Below are positions 24,224 to 34,471 of a DNA stretch of 64,000 nt, piece after piece. The DNA is from Salvia splendens (Eukaryota > Streptophyta > Magnoliopsida > Lamiales > Lamiaceae): the NCBI RefSeq assembly GCF_004379255.2, contig NC_056035.1:15273902-15337901 (forward strand), written 5' to 3'. The notes beneath the pieces were generated by a model that saw nothing but the letters and a program-made list of their open reading frames with translations, ran no database searches and was not told the DNA's origin. How positions within the stretch are numbered: the first letter of the stretch is position 1; each line of letters opens with the position of its first letter. The translations under genes were made by a program, and so were the position numbers.

Positions 24224-25709
24224 TTACATACTAATGTATTCTTTTTGCTTGCCACAATTTCTAGAGTCGTGGTGACACATTTCACCACATTTCTCACACC
24301 TACGCTTAGGTTTGCTTTGCAATATAATAGCCTTCTCTTTTGCCGACACGATACGGCTGCCCGCGTCACTGCACGAACCTCTTGTCCTCACCACTTTTGG
24401 TGGATGAACTTCTACTACATCTGGTTTTCCAATGAAATAGAAATCTTCAACACTTTCCTCTTCTCTGCAACATGCAAAACTGGGGAGTTGATCTCTATTC
24501 TTTTCCCAAAATTTTGCATTACAGCTGAAAATGCTTCGATGGTTTCAACATCAAACTTTTGCATGTAACCGAAGAAAATATCAGCTGCTTTATTACATGC
24601 AAGTTGCTTGGCACCAACCGAAATTTCGCATGCTTGGACAGGTTTGGATATACTTGACTTGAACCACCTCCCATTGTAGTACTTGTCAGGGATAACCTTG
24701 ACACCCTTCTTGGAAACCAAAAATATGTGGCTAAATCCCTCCCTTCCGAACAACTTGCATGAGCATGAATAAGAATCTTCACTAATTAGATATGTTACCA
24801 CATATGATTTCCCGTACATGTCCTTTATAGTGGAGATCTCTGAAAGATCATTTTTGCACACCCCAAGGTGTTGAATTTCTTGCCAACAAATGGTTTTAAT
24901 TTGTCAGGGCAATCGGGCACACAAGCAACTGCGCATTGGATATGAAATAAGCTATAGTTTCAAAAGAACCAAGCAATAAATGGTACTCCATCAAGCAAAC
25001 ATGAGATGCAAACTCAATGTTGAATTAAAGCACAACAAGCACTGTCATGCAAACACATAAGCAATACAGTATTTTTGGCGATGCAATTGCTCGTCTATTA
25101 ATAATTTTAAGTAAGCAACCTGAGATATTGTAACAACTAGCAAATACAAATGGAGCCCAATAAGTAAGCAACAAAACATATTTAACCAAGCAAAGATATT
25201 TTTACAACTAACAAATGCAAATGGATCACAATCAGTAAGCAACACAACATATTTAACCAAGCAATCTGACTTTTCGGATGGGGTTACATTTATTGTGTTC
25301 ACATATCAACAAATACGAACTCCCTGAAATGTAATCACAAAATCAAAAACTTCTTTTCCGAGTTCAACTAGGAAGATGCAAATTTGGTAGTTCACATATC
25401 AGATTCGTGAATTTGACTTCACGTATAAAAATTCACAACTACACGATTACATAAAATTGAATCACATATCAAAAATCAATAAACTGTAACTACACAATTA
25501 CACGATTAGAAGTGCTTCTTACCGTCTGCAAAATCAGTGATATTGGTGTCAGCGGGAACATCATTCTCCATGGATTGAGTGACGACTGAAGATTGAAAGG
25601 AGAAATACAAAGATTGAATAACCGCCTACATAGAAGAAACATAATGAAATTGCTTCTTACCGTCTTCAATATCAGTGAAATGAAAGTCAACGGGAACATC
25701 ATTCTCCAT
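24224..25709 (-). pseudogene. FAR1-related (FRS-like) MULE transposase gene, internally deleted
   Basis: FAR1/FHY3-type proteins derive from Jittery-like MULE transposases. A first exon with ATG at 25709 reads MENDVPVDFHFTDIEDG and is followed by a gtaag donor; a duplicate first exon starts at 25571. The next exon reads ACVPDCPDKLKPFVGKKFNT, the usual entry to the FAR1 domain. It then passes at once (about 24860) into the C-terminal SWIM region (SYSCSCKLFGREGFSHIF, then PDKYYNGRWFKSS), so most of the FAR1 domain and the whole transposase core are gone. The SWIM finger has also lost its CRH part. A frameshift near 24415 precedes a zinc knuckle (CEKCGEMCHHDSRNC) and the stop at 24224. Confidence 0.82.
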
Positions 25710-25745
25710 GGATTGACTATTAACGGAAGATTGAAGGAAGAATTA
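25514..25745. repeat. 138-bp tandem duplication of the FAR1-like first exon
   Basis: gcttcttaccgtct(g/t)caa ... gggaacatcattctccatgg occurs at 25514 and again at 25652. Each copy carries an ATG and a gtaag donor in the same positions, so the locus has two candidate first exons in tandem. Confidence 0.8.
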
Positions 25746-26130
25746 CAGAGAAGAGAATGCAAATAGTGCAAAAGATTAAAATAATTGCATAGACTGAAAA
25801 TAGAAGAAAGAGAGAATGAAGAAAGACCGTGAATTGCGTTTAGGGAGAAACGTCTGCAATTGTGATTTCCAGTTATAGCCTTTTGCATTTTTTTAATTAA
25901 TTTTTTTAAAAAAATGAGACTGCCAAGTGGCATGTTAAAATTGCATCTCAACCAAAATCTAACAGCTCAGATTGGTGGTACAGTATCACCCAAAATAGCG
26001 TTGTCATTTAAACATTTTCCTAGGGGGGGGATTGAACTTCTAATTATTTGGTTAAGGATGGACAAATCTTATCACTTGACTACTCTTTTTAGGTTCAGTA
26101 CAAATGCATGGTTAAATTGGAACTATTAAT

Positions 26131-26848
26131 TTGGGACGAGCGCGATAAAAATAGTCTCATATGTCCATTTTGAAGCATTCATGAAAAATAGTCTCATCAA
26201 AATATAAAAAATTTCTCTCAAATTATTAACAATATTGTTTCCATTTTTTTTCTTTCTCATACTTTATCTACTTTTTCTTTTTATTTATTTTATTTTATTT
26301 TATTTTATTAATTTCTCAATTAAATATGTGCCCCTCCACTCATGAAACTAGTTTCGGTGGTCGACGTAGGGAGTTTTGTTTTTTAAATAGTCAAAAGTTG
26401 AAGTAAGTGTACAAATTCGTCTTCAACTTAATTACTTGCACACAGGTATACTAATAAATATCAATTCTTATTAATACGAAAACTAAATAAGGAAGGTTAA
26501 CTTATAAGTCAGTTTCCACTTTCCATGTTTAAATCTTACCATAAAATTAATGGTAGCGATAAATGTAAAAAAAAAATTATTAAAAATTGTATAATTAATT
26601 TGAATCAAGCTTGAAATTATATTACGATTCGACATAAAATTTCGGTATCACTTCTTTCTTATTGCTACATATAATATAATATAATATAATATAATAAATA
26701 ATAAAATTAATTTTAATTTAAATTCACTTAAATTTAAAAATTTAAAAATATTATGTACATATACCATTAATCTTTTCTCAAAATTAGGTGATCCCTGCCG
26801 CAATTTAAGTACATTAATCTTTTCTCAACATTAAAAGACCCCAAACCC
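26131..26848. other. AT-rich intergenic region
   Basis: AT-rich sequence with low-complexity tttta repeats (about 26280-26310) and an (ataat)n microsatellite (about 26668-26695). A degenerate MITE-like piece may lie at 26150-26380. No coding capacity is seen. Confidence 0.5.
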
Positions 26849-26856
26849 TATAAATA
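26849..26856 (+). promoter_or_regulatory. TATA box of the Agenet gene
   Basis: tataaata, 70 bp before the ATG at 26926, followed by a CT-rich then CAA-rich leader typical of plant 5' UTRs. Confidence 0.7.
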
Positions 26857-26925
26857 AACCTCTCTTCCTTCACAGCTTTCTCTCTAAAATCAAAATCAAC
26901 TACAATCAACAACAATAACGATACG

Positions 26926-27375
26926 ATGCCAACAATTCGCTTCAACTTCAATCAACAACTGCGATTCCGCCGCGGCGATCTGGTGGAGGTGGCGAGCTCG
27001 CAGGAAGGATTCGTCGGTTCCTACTTCGAGGCGACGGTGGTGGCCGATCTGGCGAAGGACGGTTACCTGGTGCAGTACCGCACTCTGCTGAAGGAGGATT
27101 TGTCGGGGCCGCTGCGGGAGGTGGCGAGCGCGGCGGAGGTCCGGCCGAGGCCGCCGCCGGATCTGGCGGAGAGGTACCGGATGAACGATGTGGTGGACGC
27201 GTTCGACAAGGAGGGGTGGTGGTGGGGGAGGATCACCGGCAGAAGAGGAGACAGTTATTCGGTGTTCTTCGAGACCACCGGAGATGAGATTTTTTATCAT
27301 AAGAATCTGCTCAGGACTCATCAGGAATGGACCAATGGCAGATGGAGTTTAGCAATGTTGATTCCGATTGCTTAA
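26926..27375 (+). CDS. Agenet (Tudor-like) domain protein, two repeats
   Basis: A 149-residue single-exon gene. Residues about 14-70 (FRRGDLVEVASSQEGFVGSY, then ATVVADLAKDGYLVQYRTLL) and about 80-140 (YRMNDVVDAFDKEGWWWGRI, then YSVFFETTGDEIFYHKNLLR) are a tandem Agenet pair as in the plant DUF724/Agenet family, which bind histone tails or other chromatin partners through aromatic pockets. The full DUF724 C-terminus is absent, so this is a short stand-alone member. The clear TATA box and leader suggest it is expressed. Codon use is GC-rich compared with the flanks. The specific ligand is unknown. Confidence 0.88.
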   Translation: MPTIRFNFNQQLRFRRGDLVEVASSQEGFVGSYFEATVVADLAKDGYLVQYRTLLKEDLSGPLREVASAAEVRPRPPPDLAERYRMNDVVDAFDKEGWWWGRITGRRGDSYSVFFETTGDEIFYHKNLLRTHQEWTNGRWSLAMLIPIA

Positions 27376-28238
27376 TTAATTCATCTTGGATTTATCCTAG
27401 GTCATTACTCTGATTTTTCTTCTGAATTGGCTGAGTATATATAAGTTCACATAGTATATGTTTATATTTTCAAAACAATAAAAAAATGTATGAATTGTGA
27501 AAGTATTATTGGTTGAATCTTGAATGATTTTGGATTCGAGCAATTATATGCCTGGTTCCACAGACTTGCTGTATAATACTTGACTTGCTGATTAGACTAA
27601 AGAGTATTATGATATTTGAGCTCATAAAATTGCAACTCAATCAAGCCTATATGTATGAGTTTCGTTTAAAGAGCGTTACTGACCATGATATTCAAATCTT
27701 GGTATGGATCTTTTCTTTAGTTTCACAAATTAACATGATTTGGTGAAATTTAAAGTGTTGTAACAAATAAAAACAACAATGTTGTTATGAGTTGGCGCCG
27801 AGTTTTGAAGTCATTTTTCTTTTTCGTTTTTATCAACTTTTGTCAACTCAATTTTATGTAAAAATCTGACAGATCAGATTTTTATTTTATTTTAAAATTT
27901 TAGAAAGGGATTATTTATTTTCCTAAAATAATTTATAGCGATTAACATAATGGTGTCTGACAAGTTAAGATGGGTGAGATGTTCAGAAAAATAGTTTTTG
28001 GGTATTGAATCATCATAAATAAACTGAGCATCTGATAAAAAAAATACTAGTAAATCAGTTGGTCCATAACATATAATTTTATTTACTTTTTTGCCAAAAA
28101 GTGGGCATAGAGAAAGAGATAGAAAAACTTATATCCGTTGTTGGCTCTATGCATTCCCACTCCATCGGCGCATTCTCTCTGATGCTTGAGCCACCTATAA
28201 ACAAACACACAATCATCATTTTTCTTTTATTTGAATGC
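27376..28238. other. Intergenic between the Agenet and MATE genes
   Basis: AT-rich DNA with the Agenet 3' UTR on the left and the MATE 3' UTR on the right (the two genes converge). No repeat with clear ends and no gene was seen. Confidence 0.5.
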
Positions 28239-30156
28239 TTATTTTTTTGTTGTTGTAAGCATCATGGTTACCTCCTCATCCCAGTTTGTTCTCCACACAA
28301 TCATCAGAAGAATTAGAGTTTGTAGACATGTCCCAAATATCATCCCTATCCATATTCCCTGCATCATTAATGTCCACTCCCATTACCATGAGAAAGAGAG
28401 ACAGAGAAAGATAAAGAGAGAGAGGTGTAAATTGTAATAGTGGTAGCACCTGAACACCTAAATATGTTTTATAACCAAGAAGAAATCCAGCAGGTAGACC
28501 TATGACGTAATAACAAGTGAGATTAATGAAAGCAACCAGACCTTGCCATCCACCTCCAATGGCAACTCCTGCAAAAACAAATGTAAGAATTTCTCAACAG
28601 AAAACCTATTCAACAACAATTTAAAAAACACCTGATATGACTGGCTGAATGCTATTAAGCATCATGGTCACAGCAAGGAGATACGCTAAATCTCCCACTG
28701 CTTTCTGCATCGGCTTGCTGTTGGTGAAAAGGGACGCGAAATCATCCTTGGTCCCTATTATGATCACCATGCACACCAACCCTATCACCATTGATTCCAT
28801 TATGGTCACATACACCGAGAACTTTGCAGCCCGAGGGTGTCCAGATCCAAGCTCATTCGACACACGAATGCTGTTGTAACAAGTCACACCACACCAGACT
28901 TAGTGGATGAATGCACAAAAACAAAACAGAATTAGTGGATATAAATCTATACATACCTTATTGCTGCATTCACTCCAATGAATAGCATGCCTTCCCATCC
29001 ATTAAGATTCATGCTGAAACACCAATTTTACTTAGCTTCACACCAAACAATAACAACCATTCTTGATTTCTTACCAAATGGAAAGGGATCCCACGGCCAG
29101 CACCGGATCCTCCAGATGCCCTGTGAGGACGATTATGCTCATGAAGTACCAAATCTCCAAGCAAAGCATGAGAGCAGAAGAGACAGACAGTTTCAGAAAA
29201 TCCCAAAGGCCTCTGAAGGCCATCAAGGACAGACCGTGCCATGTGTCGCCACACCACCCCACGACGTAGATCACCTGAGCCAGGGCTATTCCCCAAGCAG
29301 ATATATCATAGGCAGCGGCAGCACCAACTAGCCCCCATTTCAACACTCTGATGAACAAGTATAGCAAACCAACGTGCGTCATCAAGGCGAAGATCCCCAC
29401 CCAAGCTAGAACAGCCACCTTGCTTTGAGCTTGTAAGAATTTCTGAGTGGTGAAGTTCACAGCCAGAGAAAACATCTGAGGTATTATATACATGGAAAAT
29501 GTTCCTGCTATTTCAGCAATATCATGCCTTTGCCCTAGTAGCTTCAGCAGCTGTTTCGAATAGATGTAAATAGGCAACAAAGAAACACAGCCTCCCATGA
29601 GAATTAGACATGACCGTTGCATGTAAACTCCGAGCATTTCTATTTCTCCGGCTCCATATGCCTGCCCACACAACGTCTCCAATGCACTAGCCATGCCAAG
29701 CTGTTCCAACACGGAAACGAAAAAATAAACACAAGGGAATCATTTGAACTCATCACAAATGAACAAATTTCAACTAACCAAGAATCCAAAGGATAAGTTT
29801 GCAATGACAGAGAGGGAGATGGCAACCCCGGAGAGCTCAAGATCTCCAATATGGCCGACGAAGATGCTGGTGAAGGAATTGATGCCATAGTTACAGAGGA
29901 TGTTGAAGGCGATGGGGGCTGCAATGGACCACAACTTGACCGTTTCTACGTAGAACATATGTCTAGCATCGTCGAACGTTTCCATGGGGGGAGAGTCGCC
30001 CTCCTCGCCATGTGGGAGGAACAAGGAGGGCGCCTCGTGGAGCATGGGATGATCATCACAAGCAGAATGGGTGTCGGACAACGGCCTCTCGATTTCCAAG
30101 GAAACTGTCGAGTTTGGTGATGATGATGTTGAAGAGGGTGAGCCATTGCTGTCCAA
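28239..30156 (-). CDS. MATE family (DTX) efflux transporter
   Basis: A multidrug and toxic-compound extrusion carrier, expected in the vacuolar or plasma membrane as a proton/organic-solute antiporter. Exons (minus): 29779-30156, 29075-29700, 28957-29013, 28632-28870, 28450-28568, 28239-28358. Total 1539 nt, 512 residues, all GT-AG and in frame. A hydrophilic Ser-rich N-terminus (about 65 residues) is followed by about 12 membrane helices. Family motifs include KLWSIAAPIAFNILCNYGIN, SVIANLSFGFLLGMASALET, LCGQAYGAGE and RVSNELGSGHPRAAKF. The sequence most resembles the plant DTX33/34/35 group, known for vacuolar flavonoid or anion transport, but the substrate cannot be told from the sequence. 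The tail after WRTNWDEE is short. A TATA box lies 134 bp upstream of the ATG. Confidence 0.95.
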
Positions 30157-30289
30157 TGCTCCTCCTCCCCCATTTTTCGTAACCTTCTCAATCTTTGAAA
30201 TTTTGCCTCCACTATAATTAATATCTCATGTTTACCAAGAGTCAAATGTTTCCAACAAAAAAATCTTTACCATGTTTCCTTTTGTTGCA

Positions 30290-30297
30290 TATTTATA
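30290..30297 (-). promoter_or_regulatory. TATA box of the MATE gene
   Basis: tataaata on the minus strand, 134 bp upstream of the start codon at 30156, with no competing ATG-rich leader noted. Confidence 0.6.
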
Positions 30298-31389
30298 TGG
30301 CTTCTGTTATCTTACCATCTATAAATCAGGCAATTCTTACAAGTGGTAGGCACTCTTCTTCCAGCCTGATTCTTCGTGACCTTTGAAATCTGGAGTCAAC
30401 AGGTCAATGTGTGTATGTATAATAGGAATATATTTATGATTTTAATATATGGAGTATTCGATTCATACAAATTCGAAGCTAGTTATCTAGAGACAGAAGG
30501 CTCAACATAAATTTATTTTGAGAATTCACATCATCATTCATAACATCTTTACCTAATTTTATGCAGTACTCCTATTTTTAAAAATGTGTTGATTTGAGTT
30601 TGAATGGCATGAAAGGATTATGTTGCATAAGGCTTTATCATTTGTTTATGATAAATTTCGTTATTATGGTCTGTTTGGTAGCTATGTTTAACTAATCCAT
30701 GTTAGTTAGTAAATTGGTTTAATTATCTTGTTTTTTTTTGTGATTAGTGAATAATACATATACGTTTGGTGTAGCTGATAAAAAAACCATGTGTAATAGG
30801 TTTTTGTTTGGTAAAATAGTTTGTAAATAAGATAAACTTACAAATGGACAAAATTACCCTAATTAACCCAATTAATTACCAAAACCTCTGTTGTTTATAA
30901 TAAGAAAATAGAAAGATAAAATGATGATAGGCAATTGGCAAAGACAAGCTTCACAAATTCACAACCATTCATATAAGTTTGAATATATTATGCAAAGAAA
31001 GCAAAAATTTCAAGTTCAGAAATCGACTGCATATTTTTCTACGGCAAGCACTCAAAATTATGTTGGCTCCAACCTATCTAAATTTTTGTATATGAATTTT
31101 AAGATGTAAATTGATGGGTTAATAAATTTTGGGGAAAATAACTGCTGATGAAGGTTCTCAAACCGAGGGATTTAAAGATGTGAGCAATTGATGAAGGTGT
31201 ACAGCTTCTAGTATAAGATGAACAGAAAATGGTGGTGGGAGAGAGAGGAATCGCAGCGATGGTACTGGGTTAGAGTTGAATCGAAGATGATGGCGAGAGA
31301 GAGAAGAATCGAAGATGATGGTGAGAGATGAATCGCAGATGATGGAGAGGGGAGGCGTGATTTTACAAATGAGAATTACGTGTGATAGG

Positions 31390-33316
31390 TAGACGTCACC
31401 ACGGTTCGTGAACCACCGGTTCACGGTTCGGAACCGGCGGTTCCGGTTCAAGATTTGTTGGAACCGGAACCGGCCCGGCGAAGACCGCACGGTTCCGGTT
31501 TATGAACCGTGAACCGCCGGTTCACTTGAACCGGCCTAACCGTCGGTTGTTACCCGGTTCCGGGCCGGTTCGGCGGTTTATCCGATTTTTTTTTTTTTTT
31601 TTTTTTTGCATTTTGTAAATTGTAATTCAAGTTTAAAATGTAAAAAAACTTGCGTAAATAACATTAGAATGAAGCGATGTACAAATGTAATTTTATTGAT
31701 ACAAATTACAACTTCAAAATTACAAATTACAACTTTAAAATTACAAATTACAAGTTAAAATTTACAAATTACAACATAAAAATTAGAAATTACAACTTCA
31801 AAATTATAAATTACAAAAGACTTATCATATAACATATTAAAACATACTAACATATAAATCAAAGGAAGGACCACGCTGAGGCATTCCACAAACCGGCGGT
31901 TCCGGTTTATGAACCGTGAACCGCCGGTTCACTTGAACCGGCCTAACCGTCGGTTGTTACCCGGTTCCGGGCCGGTTCGGCGGTTCGGCGGTTTATCCGA
32001 TATTTTTTTTTTTTTTGCATTTTGTAAATTGTAATTCAAGTTTAAAATGTAAAAAAACTTGCGTAAATAACATTAGAATGAAGCGATGTACAAATGTAAT
32101 TTTATTGATACAAATTACAACTTCAAAATTACAAATTACAACTTTAAAATTACAAATTACAAGTTAAAATTTACAAATTACAACATAAAAATTAGAAATT
32201 ACAACTTCAAAATTATAAATTACAAAAGACTTATCATATAACATATTAAAACATACTAACATATAAATCAAATGAAGGATCACGCTGAGGCATTCCACAA
32301 TAGGCCATCTTGCACAAGGATATAAGAAAAGGCGGTAGTCCGCACATAATCTTTTTCCGAGCAAGTATACCAAATGGTGCTCTCAAATTAAAGACTTATC
32401 ATATAACATATTAAAACATATTAAAACTTACTAACATATTAAAACTTATATCATATAACAAAATAAAACATATTAAAAAACTACTAACATATTAAAACTT
32501 ATTATAACATATTAACATAGTAAAACATTTAATTTAGAAGTTTAGAACTTACTTGTAATCGAAGAGCGGCTCGCCTTCCCACCTCCTCCGCAACTTGTGC
32601 TCTAGAAGGGGCACGACGACGCCGAGAGTCACTTTGATCTTGAGCAATGCCCTTGCCCCGATCACCACCACGACGAGATGAAGACATGATATTATGGAAA
32701 TTGGAAGTAGAGAATAGATAGTAGTGTTTATGTGAATATGACTATATGATAACGTGAACAAGAACAACGTGAGTAAATTATGAGCGCAAACAACGTACAC
32801 AACTTGAGAGAATGAGGATGGAGAATAGAGAAATTGAGATTGAGAGAGAAATTCTTATTAACACAAGAATGGGGTGAGTAGAAATGGAAGAGGAGGGGGT
32901 ATTTATAGGGGAAAATTGTGATTAAAAATTAAAAAAAAAATCAAATTTTGAAAAATAACGCCGAAACCGCCGGTTTAACGCCGAAAAATCAAATTTTGAA
33001 AATTGCGGTGGGAAACCGCCGGTTTAGGCCCGGAACCGCCGGTTTAACCCTGAAATTGTGAAAAGGCTAGGGAGTAGGCCTGAAATTGTGTCGGAAACCG
33101 CCGAACCGCCGGTTCGGAACCGCCGGTTTCGCCGGAACCGGCGGTTCCGACCCGCCGGTTACGGTTTGCATAAAATGAGGAACCGGAACCGGCCCTGCGG
33201 TTCCGGCGGTTCCGGTGCCGGTTCGAACCGCCGGTGACGGTTCCGGTTCCAGTTCGGAACCGCCGGTGACGGTTCCGGGCCGGTTCATCCGGGCCGGTTC
33301 GGTTTGGAGACGTCTA
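31390..33316. mobile_element. Non-autonomous hAT element (1.9 kb)
   Basis: TIRs tagacgtcacca (left) and tggagacgtcta (right, inverted) with one mismatch. A perfect 8-bp duplication gtgatagg lies at 31382-31389 and 33317-33324, as expected for hAT. Both ends carry dense gaaccgg/ccggttc arrays (about 31398-31580 and 32950-33305). On the minus strand at about 32553-32687 a short frame starts MSSSRRGGDRGKGIAQDQSD and runs into a gtaag donor, like the first exon of plant hAT transposases. A tail-like CGMPQRDPSFDLYV (about 32270-32310) may be the last coding piece. The catalytic and dimerisation domains are missing. Confidence 0.9.
31491..32301. repeat. 407-bp direct duplication inside the hAT element
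   Basis: ggttccggtttatgaaccgt starts at 31491 and again at 31898. Both copies run through a poly-T tract, an acaaattaca-type AT-rich segment and a ccacgctgaggcattccaca-like end. They differ at few positions and in poly-T length. Confidence 0.85.
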
Positions 33317-34471
33317 GTGATAGGGCAACAAATTTCAGGGATATGGAAGTAATTCCATATTACTAATCTGGTTGGAATTTCTAGGCGGATAAATAAAACC
33401 ACCACTTTGTTGGGTTATATTAACAAGGTAAAACATGAAAATGAAGATGGGCTTGACCGGGCCAGAGTACAAACACTGGATAAATTAACCAACATACCAT
33501 AAAGCTAAGTAATACCAAGATAAATTATTTTATCTTGACAAAACATGGCTACCAAATAGGGCCGGGAGTTAATTATGCTTCGAAATTAGGGGTTAGTTTC
33601 GATGACCTTTCAGAATATGAGATCGAGGCGTGCCTATTTTTCAGAATAAGGGATTTTTGATTTTTTATCTTTTTCTATTCTTTTTCTTATTATTTATTTC
33701 TCATCATTTATAAGTGGACTAAACTACCATTTTTATATTTTTATCTAAATTCTAATAAATCAACATAATCACATTTCATATTTTTTCCATATATTCTAAT
33801 AAATCAAACAGAATCACGTTTCTGTTGAGAGACACCAAACTCCCATATCTTTACTCTAGAAAACCAGACTTGCCTCCACCTATTTCCTCTATCGTGCCTC
33901 CACTCTTCACCCTTTGCTGCTTCTTTTCCTTACTACAGACCCGTCTCCACCCTTCTAGACGGCCGCCTCCGCCGTTCGCCACCTCCGTCTCCACCCTTCT
34001 CTTCCCGCCGTCTCTTCAATCCAAAATAATTGTGATTCTATAAGAAACCTGTAAATACATGTATTCATATTTTCTATTTTCGATGCATGTGCAATATACG
34101 TATATGAATATTTATTGTGTTTGTCCACATATACAGTGTACATATATCATTTTTTAATATTCCGTATACACATATAAATTGTCTCAAAAAGTGAAGAATA
34201 CATGCATATATACATACGTTAAAATAGTGTTATAGCTAATAAGTTTAAATTTATTTGTGTTTTAAAATCACTTGCTTGCTTACGCAATTGTAAAATCTAA
34301 CATACATTTATTTGAGGTTTTGTGCTAGAGCATAATACATCTATATATAAATACGTTTGTTTGTGCTAGAGTAGAATGCATACATATATACATTTGTCTG
34401 TACATATATATTTGTTTGGAATTTTGTATAATTAAAAATTTTGATATATAATTCTTTTATTATTTGGTAGG

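Larger units (their letters stand above)
14660..26130. mobile_element. Probable old MULE-like unit hosting nested insertions (ends approximate)
   Basis: Inference from content. On the left, a plus-strand ULP1-type fragment is surrounded by repeated TTGCTTGGTT motifs (15590-15770, 18290-18450, 23755-23790). On the right, a minus-strand FAR1-like gene has the same motif in inverted orientation (aaccaagcaa, 24950-25270). ULP1 and FAR1 genes are both known MULE passengers or transposases. Removing the elements at 16160-18061 and 18464-23750 brings these parts together. Convincing outer TIRs and target duplications were not found, so the outer limits are a guess. Confidence 0.4.
30668..33560. mobile_element. 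Possible MITE-like element split by the hAT insertion
   Basis: ggtctgtttggtagctatgtt at 30668 matches, in inverted orientation, acatggctaccaaatagggcc at about 33541-33562. The TTTGGTAGC core is common at plant MITE ends. Without the hAT insert the interior would be about 960 bp and AT-rich. A target duplication was not found, and the right end abuts MULE B. Confidence 0.4.

Noticed and set aside
31398..33305. Regular short repeats considered as a CRISPR array
   Set aside because: This is a plant nuclear sequence; the gaaccgg motifs are dense, without unique spacers of fixed length, and belong to a hAT element.
33825..34043. 72-residue Pro-rich frame beside the MULE B left end
   Set aside because: Simple Pro/Ser-rich composition, inside transposon leader sequence, no domain.
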